DNA of 64,000 nt from Pseudothauera rhizosphaerae (GTDB taxonomy: Bacteria > Pseudomonadota > Gammaproteobacteria > Burkholderiales > Rhodocyclaceae). Positions 34,392-48,000 of the stretch are shown piece after piece. How positions within the stretch are numbered: the stretch's first letter is position 1; each line of letters starts with the position of its first letter. Location: positions 62,001 through 126,000 of the forward strand of contig NZ_SSOD01000015.1 in assembly GCF_004801305.1 (NCBI RefSeq), read 5' to 3'. The notes under the pieces were generated by a model that was not told where the DNA came from, made no database searches, and worked only from the letters and a program-made list of their open reading frames with translations. Made by a program: the position numbers and the translations under genes.

Positions 34392-35807
34392 CTAGGGCAG
34401 TTGGCCGCCGCCCAGCGTTTTGTAGAGGTCCACCATGGCGCTCATGCGCGCGCGGCGCAGTTGCACCAGCGCCTGTTCGGCGGCGAACAGCCCGCGCTGG
34501 GCATCGAGCACGTCCAGATAGCTGCTCACGCCGCGCTCGTAGCGCAACTCGGCCAGGCGCGCCCGCTCCCGTTCCGCCGCCACCAGTTCGCCCTGGGCCG
34601 CCACCTGGCGGCCCAGCCAGTGATGGGCGGCCAGCGCCTCGGCCACCTCGCGGAAAGCGGTCTGCACGTCGGCCTCGTAGCCTGCCACCGCGCCATTACG
34701 GCGCGCTTCGGCCAGATCCAGGTTGGCGCGCAGGCGCCCGCCGTCGAAGAGGGGCAGATGCAACACCGGGGTGAAACTCCAGCTCCCGCTGCCGGCGCGG
34801 AACAGGCCATCCAGCTCGGCGCTGGCGGTGCCGGCGAAGCCGGTCAGGCTGATGTTGGGGAAGAAGGCCGCGCGCGCCGCGCCGACGTTGGCCTCGGCGG
34901 CGCGCAGGCGCTGTTCGGCCGCGCGCAGGTCGGGACGGCGGGCGAGCAATGCGGACGGCAGGCCCGCCGGCAGCGCCTCCGGCAGGCCCTGGGTTTCGAG
35001 CCCGCCCGGCGGGTCGGCGGGCAGCGCGTGGCCGGCCAGTTGCTGCAGCAGCGCCTCGTTCTGCGCGCGCAGGCGCTCCAGCGTGGCCAGTTCGCCGCGC
35101 GTGGCGAGCAGCAGCCCTTCCACCTGGCGCACCTCCAGGTCGGAACTCACCCCCACCTCCGCGCGGCGGCGCATGATGCGCAGGGATTCCTCACGGCTTT
35201 CCAGCGTGCGCCGGGCGAGCACGATGCGCTCGTCCAGTTCCCGCGCCAGCAGGTAGCTGTTGGCCACGGTGGCCACCAGGCTGAGTTCGAAGGCGGTCCT
35301 GGCCTCCTCGGTGGACAGGTACTGGGCCAGCGCCGCCTGTTCCAGGCTGCGCACCCGTCCCCAGAAGTCGATTTCGAAGGCCGGCAGGGCCAGCCCCACG
35401 CGGTACTGCCCGGCCACCGTGGCGACGCCGGTCAGGGACAGGTCCGCCGGCGTGCGCCCGCGGGTGCCGGTGGCGTTCACGTCGATCTCCGGCAGCCGTG
35501 CCGCCGACTGGATGCCGTACAGCGCCCTCGCCTCCTCCACCTGGGCTTGGACCACGCGCAGATCGCGGTTGTGCGCCAGCGCCGCCTCGATCAGCGCCAC
35601 CAGCCCCGGATCGGAGAAGAAGCTGCGCCAGCCCGGCAACGCGCCGTCGCCGCCGGGGCCGGGGCCGGCCGCATCGTCGTAGGCGGGAAAAGCCTGCGGC
35701 AGATCGGCGCTTACCGCCGGCGGCCGGGATACCCCCACGCACCCGGCCAGCGCCAGGCCGAAAAGCAGGGAAAGGAAACGGAGCAAGGTGGGGGCTTGCA
35801 TCGCCAT
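34392..35807 (-). CDS. NodT-family outer-membrane efflux lipoprotein
   Basis: Protein of 471 residues. The lipobox LALAGC ends a lipoprotein signal peptide (about residues 1-22). Two TolC-like outer-membrane efflux repeats follow, with the conserved DFWGRVRSLEQAALAQYLSTEEARTAFELSLVATVANSYL and the second-repeat pair RPDLRAAEQRLRAAEANVGAARAAFFPNISL. It forms the outer-membrane duct of the four-gene export operon and is its first gene. The start may be 35807 or the ATG six bases later. Substrate not deducible. Confidence 0.93.
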   Translation of the reverse strand: MAMQAPTLLRFLSLLFGLALAGCVGVSRPPAVSADLPQAFPAYDDAAGPGPGGDGALPGWRSFFSDPGLVALIEAALAHNRDLRVVQAQVEEARALYGIQSAARLPEIDVNATGTRGRTPADLSLTGVATVAGQYRVGLALPAFEIDFWGRVRSLEQAALAQYLSTEEARTAFELSLVATVANSYLLARELDERIVLARRTLESREESLRIMRRRAEVGVSSDLEVRQVEGLLLATRGELATLERLRAQNEALLQQLAGHALPADPPGGLETQGLPEALPAGLPSALLARRPDLRAAEQRLRAAEANVGAARAAFFPNISLTGFAGTASAELDGLFRAGSGSWSFTPVLHLPLFDGGRLRANLDLAEARRNGAVAGYEADVQTAFREVAEALAAHHWLGRQVAAQGELVAAERERARLAELRYERGVSSYLDVLDAQRGLFAAEQALVQLRRARMSAMVDLYKTLGGGQLP

Positions 35808-35849
35808 AGCCTCGAAACGCGGGTCATGGTGAATCGGTAGGACAGGACG

Positions 35850-35865
35850 CTAGCGTTCTAGCGTT
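35850..35865. promoter_or_regulatory. Tandem octamer CTAGCGTT upstream of the efflux operon
   Basis: CTAGCGTT occurs twice in direct succession 43-58 bp before the nodT-like start codon. Position and repetition suggest an operator or promoter element; no regulator gene is adjacent. The rest of the gap up to 36038 shows nothing else convincing; a weak hairpin CGCCCC/GGGGCG at 36003-36023 could end tpsA transcription. Confidence 0.3.
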
Positions 35866-36038
35866 CCCGCCTGCCCCCAATGGTAACCGCTCTGCACGCC
35901 GATTCGCGCCCGATCCGCCGAGGTCTTGGGTCAGATCAAGAAACCCACGGGATGGCCGCCTGCCGGAAGACGGTGCCCTGCGGCCCACGCATCCTGCGTA
36001 GCCGCCCCGGAACAACTGGGGCGACCTGCAGGACGGCG

Positions 36039-39000
36039 TTACAGCCCAAGCGTGCGGCGCTCCTCAGCGGTCAACTGGCTGCGTGCAACCTCGTCCAGGT
36101 GGGCATCGCCCAGAATCTGGACGGCGCTGCCGGGGCGATACGCCGACTGCAGATTCACCGGTTCAGGCACGGTCCGGGATGCCGCCGGGTCGCTGCCGAA
36201 GCCCAGCACCTGCACGCTGATCACCGACGGGCGCGCCTGGCGGTTCTGGTTCTTCGCCATGTCCTGCGCCGCCTGCGAGGCGCTGCTGGCCGCCGCGCTG
36301 GCCGAGGTCAGCGCGCCCACGTTCACCGATACCGCCACCGGCAGGCCCGTGGCCTCGCCCTGCACCTGGATGTTATCGATGTTGAGCACCTTGAGCGCGG
36401 CGATGTTGACGTTGCCGGAGACGCGGATGCCGGCGTCGCCCGCATCCACATAACCTTCCGGCGCGATCAGGTCCACGTCCCCCGGCGGCGCGTCGGGCAG
36501 GGTCTGCAGCGTGCCGATGCCGCTGCCCGTCGCCAGGCCCGAGATGTCCTGCAGCACCAGGCCCGTCGAGGGGTCGATCAGGAAGCGCGCCGGCGGCACC
36601 GCCTTCAGCGTCTTCGAGCCGTGGCCGGCCGCGATGTTGCCCCGCATCGACCAGATCAGGATGTCCCCGCCCTGGAAGGTGAAGATGCGCGAGTCGCCGA
36701 CTTCCACGCTGTCCCGCGCATAAATCGAGATGTCTCCGCCGCGCAGCGTCATGATGCCTTCGTCGAGGGGATTGGCCTCGCCGCCACGGGCGATGCCGAC
36801 GTCCACGCCGCCGTTGGGCGCCAGCAGCATGACGCTGCCTCCCGCGTCCGAGCGCACGACGCGGCGCGCTGCGAGGCTGATGTCGCCCCACGGTTCGCCG
36901 CCGCCGTCCGGGAACAGCGCCGCGATCGCCTGGCGGCCGCGCAGATAGCTCTGGAAGCGGCGGCTGTCCGGATCGTTGTACTCGCGGCCGCTCAGCTTCA
37001 GTTCCTGGAAGTAGATCGCCGCCAGGAACACCGATTGCTGTTCGGCCGGCAGCGCCCGGAAGTAGGTCAGCGCGTCTTCCGCGCTGCCGGCATAGCCGAA
37101 GCGCTCGCCTAGCCATTCCAGCAGTTCCGCCTCGTAGGTCCTGGCCACTTTGCCCGGCTGATCCTCCAGCGCGGCCGCCGGGTCGGCCAGGTTGGCCGGA
37201 TCGAGGTAGAGCGCGGCGAAGCCCGGCAGATCTGCCGCCGCGTCGGCGGACAGGTCCAAGCCGCCGAGGCCCGACGCCAGGACGACGTCGGCGCCCCGGC
37301 CCTCGGGCAGCCAGGGATTGCGCTGGTTGCCCAGGCTGATCACGCCGAGGGCCGCGCCCTGGGCGTTGTTGCGGGCGGTCTGGGCGGCGTCCGTGGTCTT
37401 GCCGCCCAGGTCGAGGTTGCGGCCGGCCGCGATTTCCAGCGTGCCCGGCCCGCTGACGAAGATGTCGCCCGACAGGGGGATCTGGCGGGCATCCCTGACG
37501 AAGTTGTCCGAGAGCTTCGTGCTGTCGGCGGCCGCGAGCGCCACGTTCCGCGCGGGCGTCGCCGGATTGTAGGCGACGATGTCGCGGCCGGCGACGATCA
37601 TGCTGACGTCGTCGTCATGCAGGTTTTGCAGGTAGAGGGCGACGTCCCCGATGTCGTTGCCCGCGATCAGCCTCGTCTCCTTGGGCGAGTAGAGGGTGAG
37701 GCCCGAGATGTCGCCTTCGCCGGCATACACGCGCACGGGCTCCGGATCGTGGAGATGGAGGAGATCGCTGTCGTGCAGATTCTTGCGCACGAGGGCGGAA
37801 GCGTTGGCGCCGCGGGTGGCGCCGCTCTCGTCGAAGAGCCGGTTCAGGCTGCTGAACGACGGCGCCGTGCGTACGGTCATTCTGCGCGGCAGGCCGTCGG
37901 AATAGATAGACAGGGGCGACCAGACGCTGGGCAGCAGGGCCGGATCGGCGTCCGACACGTTGATCGTCGCGGTGACGTAGCGGCTGCCATGGTCCGGATT
38001 GAGCTGTATATACAGGCCCGTCCGTTGATAACCATCGACCGAACCGCGGGCGAGGATGTCGAGGCTGCCCTCCGGCGCGGGGGCGAGATTGATCACGCCG
38101 AGGAGGTCGATGTCCCCTGTGAACGCCGTCAGCGCCAGGTTCGCAGGCATGAGGCTGGTGGCGACACGGAGCTGGTCGCTGTCCAGCGTATCGTCCGTCT
38201 GGGACAGGCGCAGCCAGGAGCGCCGGTAGGAAGCCTGCGCGCCTTGGGCGGTGGCCATATTGCTGGTGGGGAAGGCGAGGATGTTCTGGAAGTACTGCGC
38301 CAGCGACCCCCCGCTCTCCAGGCCGCGGATGCCGTCGGACATATAGCCTTCGACCGTTACCGAGCCGGTCAGCGACGATACGCTGACGGCGCTGGTGTCG
38401 GCATAGGTGAGGAAGTAGGCCCGGTTGTAGAAGCTGTTCTGGATGCCCTGCGGCAGCAGGAAGGGGTTGGTGACCGCGCCGATGCGGACGTCGCCGACGG
38501 CACTGATCGTCAGGCCGCCCTTGCCCATCATGAGCTGCGTGGGCAGCCACTGTGCAGGGTCCGGAGACGGCGACAGAAAGTGGTTGGTCAGGCGCGGCGT
38601 GCGCCGCTCGTTGGTGGTGATGTCGCGCCCGGCCGCGAGTACGCCGTCGCCGCGTTCGACGTAATAGACGCCCGCATTGATGTCGCGCCCGGCCAGCACG
38701 GTGACGTCGCCGCCGCCGTATTCGAACAGCGGCTGGCTGGACGCCCGGTCATCGCTGGAAACGATGCGGCCGTGCTCGTCCAGATGCAGCGTCTGGTAGG
38801 GCATCCAGGCGTTCGTGGGCGCCACCGCGTCCACGTTCTTCACGTCGCGGCCCGCGATCAGGGTGACGTTGCCGCCGCCCAGCGCGCCGACGCCTTCGAA
38901 GAAGTTGCTGAAATCGACCCACCAGGCGGTCGAGGCGATGTCGCCGTTGCCGCCGGCGACGAACCGGCCATTCTCGACGGCGCTGCGGCGGTAGAGCCAG

Positions 39001-42000
39001 TTGACCGGCAGTTGCAGGTTCGTGTCGTCCTTCCATTCTCCGGCAGTGCGGACCTGGTGAATGATGTCGTTCTGCGCGGTGATGCTGACGTTGCCGCCGC
39101 CCTCGCTCCATTGCGGCAGGTAGTTCGGGACGAAGAGCCCCTGGTTCGGGTTGGAGGCGCTTGCGGTGCCTTGCCCGCCGAGCGTGCCGTACCAGTTGTT
39201 GCTGGCAGTGACACCGCTGCCGGGGAAACGCGACATGGCGTAGGCGGTGTTCGGCCTGTCGAAGGCGTACAGGGCGGAATCGGTGCCGAAAGGCTGGAGC
39301 ACGTCGATGGCCTTGCCGGAGGGGCGCTGGAACACCGCCTGCCCGTCGGCATCGAGCCGGACGACGCTGCCCGGGGCCAGCGTCGCCGCCACGCCCGCTT
39401 CCAGGGGCTGGCGGATGCTGACGGGGATGTAGGCTTCACCTGCCAGGGTGGCGACCGTGCGGATGCCGCCGTTGCCCGAATCGACGGTGATGCTGCTGGC
39501 GGCGGGCAGGTAGACCTGTGTGGCGGCCGCCGCGCTGTGCGTCCTGTAGATGCCCGCGGGAATGTTGACGAAGCTGGTCGCGCCGCTGCTCCTGACGGTT
39601 GCGAGCTTGGCCGTGTCGTTGAAACGGAAGGTCACGCGCGCGATGCCCGTCGAGCCGTCGGGAACCGGTGCGTCGGGAAGCCGGCCGGCTTCGAAGGCCA
39701 GGGTGACGGGCTGGCTGGTGCTGCTGTTGCCATAGACGGTCATGACCCCGCCCGCGGTGGATTCCAGATAGCCGGACAGGACAGCGTCGAGATCGGCCGC
39801 GCCCGTGCCTGCGCCGCTGCGCAGATTCCCCAGGGTGATCAGGGCCCCCGCCGCGATGCCATCGATGCTGCCGGCGCCGTTGAAGCTGATGTTCGCGCCG
39901 TAGGCGCCGCCCTGTCCGGAGACGGTGACGATGTTGTCCGTCGCGAGCAGGGACGGCATGCCCTGACTGTGCCCGTGCAGGGGCACGTCCCCGACGATGC
40001 CCGTGATCCTGCCCATTTCGGCGCCATGGGGCAGCCCTTCGGTGCCGGCCGGCAGGGTGATGACCGTGCCGATCGGCAGGCCGTTCACTTCCGCCTCGAG
40101 CTTCACGTTGAGCTGGGCGTTGTTCAGCAACGGCGTATTCTGCCTGGCGTCCACCGCGCCGATCAGCACCGTGCGGGTGATCGTGCCGTCCTGATCGGCG
40201 ATGATCGTGACGCGCTCCGAGGCTGCGAGCGCCTTGCTGTCGGGCAATTGCAGCGGCAATCCCGCCGGGATGGAGATGGCCCCTCCGGACGTGACGACGG
40301 TGCGGCTGCCCTGGCTGTCGGCGACCTGGCTGCCCGCCGTGTAGATGGTGGCGAACTGGTTGAGCAGTTTCACGTCACGCGTGGCGGCGATGCTGATGTC
40401 GCCCGATCCGGTGCGGATGGTCTGATACTCGGCCCGGGTGAGCGTGAAATTGTTGCTGACGTTGCTGCGCTCCGGCGAGGTCGAGGGCACGCCGAGCTGC
40501 AGCGAGCCGTATTCGTCAGCCATCCGCTCCAGCGGCACGACGTCGCCGTGTCGCACCGAATCCAGATCGGCCCCGGCGGTGATGCGGTAGCTCCAGGATT
40601 CCGCGCCGGCCGGCAACAGCACCCATTGCCAGAGCGGATGCGCGTTGGGCTGGAGGGTGCCGGCCGCCTCGCGGTAATAGCCGAGATTGTCGTAAGGCCA
40701 GCCATAGCCGCCTGCGCTGGCCTGGGTGAAACCGTCCGAAATCGACGCCCGCAGGATCACGTTGCCCGGTGCGCGCAGGGTGAGCACGCCCGGCTCGCCG
40801 GAACCCGGCGTGAACGGATCGACGCCGGGGCCGTAGCGCCACACGGCGAGGTCCCAGTTTCCGGCGCCGGTGGCGCCGGAATCGGGCAGCGTGATGTCCT
40901 GCGGCCGGCTCTGGAGTTGCGCCCGCGCCGCGCCGGTCACGTTGACCGCGTAGGTCTGTCCGGCGGTCCCCGCGAAGCCGAGCGACATCGGACCGCCCGC
41001 GCCCTCCGTCCAGGTCAAGGTGTTGCCCGCGCTGCTTTGCAGGGTGGCGCCGGACGAGATCGCCGTCAGCCGGGTGCCCGCCGGCACCGAGAACTGGCTG
41101 GCGCCGGCCACGGTCACCTGTTGGCGCGTATTGTCCCCTTCGATTCTGTACGTGCCGTTGAGGATGTTGTCCGAATACGGGAGCCCCACGATCCGGCTGT
41201 TCCGATCCAGCGTGTAGGCCGGGGCACTGGGATCGCTGGTGCCGTCGAGGCCGCGCAGCGCCACCCTGGCCCGGTGCCCGGGCGCGGCGGCGGTGTAGGT
41301 CAGCGGGCCGTCGGCAACCGCACGGGGGACCGACCAGGTCGCCGTGCCGCCCGACGCCAGTTGCACCGGTGCGTTCGCCGCGAGGCTCCCGGCCGTATAG
41401 AGCCCGGTGGCCGGGTCGAGCGCGGCGGTGACGCCGTCCACCGTGAAAGGTGTCGCGGAGTGGACGCTGACGCCCGCCCTGGCGAACGCCAGGGTGTCGC
41501 CGGCCCCGACATCGACGGCCGTGGTCGTGTTGGGATGGAAGGTGATCTGCTGGGCATCCGTCAACTCGACCACGATGCCGGGGGCCACGCCGTTGGAGAC
41601 GGCGCTGTTCGCGCTGGTGAGCACGAGGCTGTCGCCTTCGCCCAGCAGAATGCTCCTGCCGTTGTTGAGGATCGTTGCGCCGGAAGCGTGGAGTATCTGC
41701 GCCGAACCGTTGCGCAGGGTCGCTGCGTTGGTCAGGCGGATCACCGCTTCGGGGTCCCCCGCCTTGAATTCGAAGCTGCGGTTGCCGGCGAATTGCACGA
41801 TGCTGCCGGGGCCCTGGAGTTCCAGCGCTGCCCCGAGCTCTTCCACGCTGACCTGCAGCGCAGTGTCCGAGGCGAGTTCCGCCGTGCCCCCGCCGACCAT
41901 GACGGCCTGGACCGCCGACGCGCTTGCGGAGACGACCAGTTCACCGCCCCGTTCGAGGGTCACGGCGTCGCTGGCCCCGATCGCGACGTTCTGGCCCGCG

Positions 42001-45000
42001 ACGAAGGCCTGGGTGGAGCCGTCGGCGCGATGCAGCGTGCCGGCCCGGGTGAAGGCGACGCTGTTGTCCGCGCCGAGCCCGCCCGGGAAACGCAGGGCGT
42101 TGCCGGCGGCGATGGAGAGCCTGTCGCCGGCCTGCGCAAGCGTCACCGGCGTCTGCGAACGGGCGGACAGCTCCGCGCCCGGACGAAGATGGAAGACGGG
42201 GGCCAAGCCCGCGTTGCCGGCGAGCAGGCGGGTCACGATGTCCGGGGTGTGGGCCGTGAAAGCGAGGCCGTTGTTGCGGATGGCATTCCTGGCGTTGACG
42301 TCGATCACGCCGCCGCCCGAGCCGTTGTCGGTGAGGTCGAAAATCTGGAAGCCTTCGGCGACGATGCTGGCGGCATTGCGGATTTCGCCCGCGATCGGAC
42401 GGACGGCCAGATCGCTGCCGGCGGCGATGGTGCCGGTCATGCTGGTCTGGGTCGGGATCGGCGTTCCCGCCGCGTCGATCTGCGGTGCACGCACATGCAG
42501 CGTGCCGCCCGGGCCGCCGGCGACCGAAAGGTCGATCAGCGAACCCGCGCCGATATCGACCCAGCCCTCGCCCGCCCTGAGGCTGCCGCCCACGAGCCGC
42601 GCGCCGCCGGCCTCGATCAGCACCGAGCCGCCCTTGCCGGCGGCGTCGAAGCGCTCGGCGGCGGCCGTCAGCACGGCGCCGTTCTCCAGCGCCACGCCGT
42701 CGTGGCCGTAGAGTTCGATGCGCCCCCCGGTCTCGCCCGATGCGTCGATGCGCCCCGAGACGCGGACGGCGCCCTGGTCGGCGGAAACGATGAAAGTGCG
42801 CGCCTGATTGGCCTGGCCATCCACCCGCACGTCGCCCGTGCGCACCCGGAACGAACGGCCCTGGGCGAAACCGCCCTCGCTGTTCAGCGCGGCGTTGATC
42901 GCGCCCAGCGCAGCCTGCCGCTGCGCGTCGAGGGAGAACTGTCCGCTCTTGCCGTTGGCCGCCGTGCCCCGCGCGCTGCCGTCGAGGATGAACGCCCCCC
43001 GGTCCAGGCCCGTCGCCCGGACCGTCAGCGTGCCCGCGTCGCCGGCATAGGGCGATGCCGAAACGTCGATCAGACCGCCCCTGCGCACCTCGACCACGCC
43101 TTCTTCCGCCTCCAGGGTGATGGTGCCGGCATTCGTGTAGCGGATCTGGTCGGCATACACCGCCCCCACGCCGGTGACGTTCAGTTCGCCGCCGTCAGCC
43201 ACGACGAGATCGTTTCCGGCCCGCACGGTGAGCGCGCCGCTCGGCAGGTAGAAGCGGGAGGCGATTTCCACGTCCTCACCCGCCAGCGTGAGCCGGGCAC
43301 CGATGCCGCTGCCGATCCCCGCAGCCGCGTCCCCCCGCGGCAGGATCGTCAGCTTGCCGCCGGCCGCGAGCGACTGGTCCGCCGCCGTGGCGGCCGTGAG
43401 GAGCGGCGCGCTCACCGTGAGATCGCCCTGTGCGTTCAGCCCGCCCTCGCCGGCGAAGAGCATGCCTTCGCGCGCCTTGAGCTCGACGGCGGCGTAACCG
43501 CTGATGTCGAAATGCCCTTCGCCGACCTCGATGCGCTCGGTGTTGAGGACCAGCCGCCCCGCGGCCACGCCCGCGCTGCGCAATGCCGTGCCGTCCTCGA
43601 CGTTGTCCGCCAGATTGTCGATGGCTACGGTGCGGGCGTTGACGGTCACCTCGCCGCCGCCCGCATTGAAGCCGCGCAGGGCCGCCGCGCTCAGGCCCAA
43701 CCCCGCGACCGAGGGACGGCCCTCGCCGTCGAGTTCGCCGATCGAGCCCGTGCCGTAGAAATCGATCGTGGAATAGCTTTGCAGGGTCAGCATGCCGACC
43801 TGGGACTGGATGCCCTTCACCACCGAACTCGACAGCACGATGCCGTCGCTCGTCTGCAAGGCCCCCGCATCGTCGAACTGCAGGCTGATTCGCCCGCCGC
43901 CGAGGGAGAGCGCGTCGGCCACGAGCCGCATGTCGGAGTCGAGATCGGCCATTCCGGTCGAGTCCAGGATGACGCCCGCACCCGACAGGCTGACGTTGCC
44001 GACGACGAGGTCGCCCGAGGCGCCGGACGCGACGCCGTGCCGGCTGGTGCGCGCCCCGGTGTCGCTGCTGACGCGCGCCAGCGCGCCGTTGCCCGACCCC
44101 GGCGTCTGCGCATCGCCGATGATCAGGGTTTCGGCCGCGCCGGAAAGCGCGCCGCGCTGCGCGATGGCCGCGCCGTCCTCGAGGGTCAGGGCGTCGCTGG
44201 CGACGAGAATCAGTTCGGAGCCGTGGAGGACGCTCGCCCCGGAATTGGCGAGCGTGACCTTGGCACTGGTGACGTCGACAGCGACACCATCGCTGGTCGC
44301 GCGGCGGATGCCGCCGATCAGCAGACTCTCCGCGCCGAGTCCGCTCAGATCGCCCGCACTCAGATAGAGCAGCCCTTCCTGCGCACCCGTGCCAGCATCG
44401 TTGATGACGATGTCGGTGGAACTACCGATGTCCACCAGCCCGCCCGATCCGCCCTCGGGCACGTCCATGCGCAGTGCGCCGCGCAGCGTCATCGCCGCGG
44501 TCGCCTGGATGACGAGGTGCCCGGCATCCACCGGCATCCGCGACGGCACGGCATCGAGCGTGCGGGCCAGCGCCGGCAGATCCCGGCTGGCCGAATAGGC
44601 GTCATAGCGCGCCCGCTTGAGCACGACTTCGCGGGACGCGACCTCGAACACGCCGGGCAGGGCATCGCGGCTGCCGGTCAGGGCATTGTCCCGCCAGCCC
44701 GACGCGACCACCGAGCCGTCGGGCTGCGCGGTCGGACCGAAGCCGGAAAGCGCCGACCCGCCTTTCGGAGTGACGAGGAATGCGCCCGGCAGCAGCGCAT
44801 AGCGCGCCGGCAGCAGCATGTAGTAGCCGGCCGGGAGCCCATTGCCGACATCGAGCCAGACCCGGTCGCCCACCGCCAGCCCGTCGCTGCTCCAGCCCGC
44901 CTGCCAGCTCGGCGCGGTGCCGACGACACTCTGGTCGGCGGCGGTGAATACCAAGGGCGCATGGTCCGCCTGATAGGCGGGCAGGATGGCGAAACTGGCG

Positions 45001-48000
45001 GACGAGGCGAGAATGTCCCTGCTGCCGCCGAGGCCCGGCACCCAGTTGTGGGCGACGAGATCGCCGCCGCCGGAAAGATCGACCAGCGCGCCTTCGCCGA
45101 CCTCCACCGTCGCGCCGGCCAGGTTGATCGTCTTCTGCACGGGGCCGCTGATGGTGATGTCGACGCCGAACGGATCGATCCAGGTCTTGTCGTCCAGCAT
45201 CATGCCGTAGGGCAGCGTCAACCCCTCGCCGGTGACCGGGTCCACGCCGGAAACCGAGGTCACGCTGCCCGCGCCCAGCGTCAGCAGGGTGGTGGGCGGG
45301 ATGGCGTAGCCGGAGACGGACGTCCCGGTCGATCCCAGATTGATCTCGCCGAAAGGTGCGCGCAGCACGCCGGCCTGGTGGATGGTCTCGGCGAAGACGT
45401 TGAGCTTGCCGCCCGCCGAGAGCGGCAGGGAACGCGCCGCGCCGGAGGAACGGAACGTGACCGAGCCGGAACCGCTGGCCGGATTGCGCGCCGCCAGCGT
45501 GAAATTCACGGCGCTGGCCGGATACACCTGGCCCGCCGTGACGACGATGCCGCCCGTGGCTTCGAACGTCCCGTAACCGCGCAGGTCGTGCGCGACGTGG
45601 AGATCGACGGTGCCGATGCCCTGCAGGGCGACCGGGCCGAGGTCGATCAACTCGGCGGCATGGACCGTGATCGCGCCCGGACCATGGCTCGACGCCACGC
45701 CAGGAGCGGAAATCGCCGACGGTTCCGGGGATGCCAGCATGCTCTCCAAGCTGCGCCCCAGGCGCACATGGGGAGCGTTGAGCATCACTGATGAATCAGC
45801 GGAGATCAGTCCGCTTTTCAGCGGGTCCTTGTGATCGCCCGCGAGAATCCCGCCGCGGGCGGTGATCTCCACCGGGCCGGAGAAGTGTACGCTGCCGTCG
45901 AGTACCAGCGTATCGAAGCCGCCCTCCAGGAAGCTGTCGGCGGCGAACACGCCCCGATCCAATTGGCCCGGAGTGGTATGGATCAACTGCGTGCTCGGTC
46001 CGCCGACGTCGGTGTCGGGCGCGAGGCTCTGCACGACGTTCAGCAGGACCCCCTGATGTTCGCCGGCAGGCGGTTCGATGTGCCGTTCGGACGAAACCGT
46101 GAGCGTGCCGCCCTTTCCGCTGCCCTGGGCCGCCCCCTTGAGCGTGCCCAGGGACAGCATGTGCCAGCTTCCCTTGAACGTGATGTCCCCCGCATCGCCG
46201 TCGACGCGCAACGGCTGCCAGGGATTGCCGGTGAACTGGCCGCCCTGGGCCGGCACGTCGAACACGGCGGACGCGCCGCTCACGTCCAGCACCGCCCCGC
46301 TCTCGATGACGAAGGCGCCCGAGATCGTGATCGAGCCCCCGTCCAGGACGCGCCCGGTATCCAGCCCCAGGGCGTTGAAGGTGGGAATCACCGCGCCTGC
46401 GGCGGAAAGCACGCTTTCCGGGCCGATATCGACCATCGTCATCCCCTCCCAACTGCGCGAAGCGCTGGAAACGATGGAGATGTCTCCGCCCGGCGCGTTG
46501 ATCGACCCCAGGATGCGGGCAGCCTCCCCGCCGAGCAGCACCCGGCCGACGCCATCCAGCGTGGGCCGGGCGTGAATCCCGGCGCCCGCGCCCAGAACGA
46601 CGTCGCCCCGCACGGAACTGGCGCCGTGTTGGAACGATTTCGCCTGGAATTCCAGCGAGAAAGGCGAACGCATGAGCGGGTCCAGTACCACCTGCTCCAT
46701 ACCGAACGACCCGCCGCCCGCCGGGACCAGCCGGTGGCTCCCGATGACCGGGTCGATGATCGTGCCCTCGGCGATTTCCTGATGGCCCGCGCTCGACAAG
46801 GAGAAATGCGCGAATCCCCCCTGGCTGAAGAAATCGGGCTGCAGCCACAGGGCATTGGGATCGGTGGGCGCCTCGCCGCCGCCGATCAGGACGCTGGCCC
46901 CGCCGACGCCGCTGTGGACGCTGGGCGCCTTGATCGCCAGCGAACCGCCGCGCTCGGCCGTTTCGGCACCGGCCACCAGCACGCCGAAGCCGCGCAGCAT
47001 GCCGTCCATCACCAGGCGGCCCAGGCCCCAGCCGGGGTCGACGTCGACGCTGCTCTGGACCACGACGCTCTGCCCCGCGCTGATCAGGATCTCGCCGCCC
47101 CGGCCGCCGCTCTGCCTGCGCTGGATATCGACATGGCCGCCGCCCGAAACGTCGAGCACGCTGCCTTCGGCCAGCACCGTGCGGTAGCCCGTCAGGCTGA
47201 TGCGCCCGCCATCGAGCGCCAGCGGGCGCGTCAGGGCGTCCGTGTCGGCATCGTCCACCAGAAGGCCGGCCGTCGTCAGCACGACGCCTTCCCCCACCCG
47301 CACGAGGCCGCGCCCATCGAGCATTTCCGGGGTCGAGTAATTCGCGGTGCCCCCCTCGAAATCCCACTCCGGCATGCGGGGCGGCAGATGCTCGGCCTTG
47401 GCGCTGATCACGCCGCCGGCCAGGTTCACGTCGGCCGCGAACTCCACGTTGCGGCCGATCAGATGCAGTTCGCCGCCCGCCGGCCCTTCGATCGCCGAAA
47501 GGACGCGGATGTCGCCGTTGCCGCTGTCGATCGTCAACCGGCCGACGCCGCCGCTGCTCAGGACGTCGGGCGCGAACAGGATCGGCGTGGCCGGATCGAG
47601 CGCGTAGCTGCCCTGCTCGAAGGCGGCGATCGATTGCGCCGCCATCCCGCTCTGGATGATGACCTCCTGGGTGACCGGCGGAGCGATGAAGTGCTTGCCC
47701 TGGACGTCCGCGGGCGTGAACAGCAGCAGTTCGAGCGCGCTGTTGTCGGGCCGGGCCTCGCGCTGGCGCTCGCCCACGATCACCGCTCCCCTCACCTCGC
47801 CGCCCAGCACCGCCCTCGGCGCACGTACGCTCACTACGCCGCCGGCGCCGCCATGGGTGTAGCCCGGCTCGTAGACCGGCAGGTTCAGCACCGGCGACAT
47901 CCAGTCCTGCGACACGCCCCAGCGTGCGTGCTCCTCGGTGAAGCCGCCGTAGATGCCCGCGTACAGGCGGTCCGCCGTGGCCCGGGACATGTCGTACATC

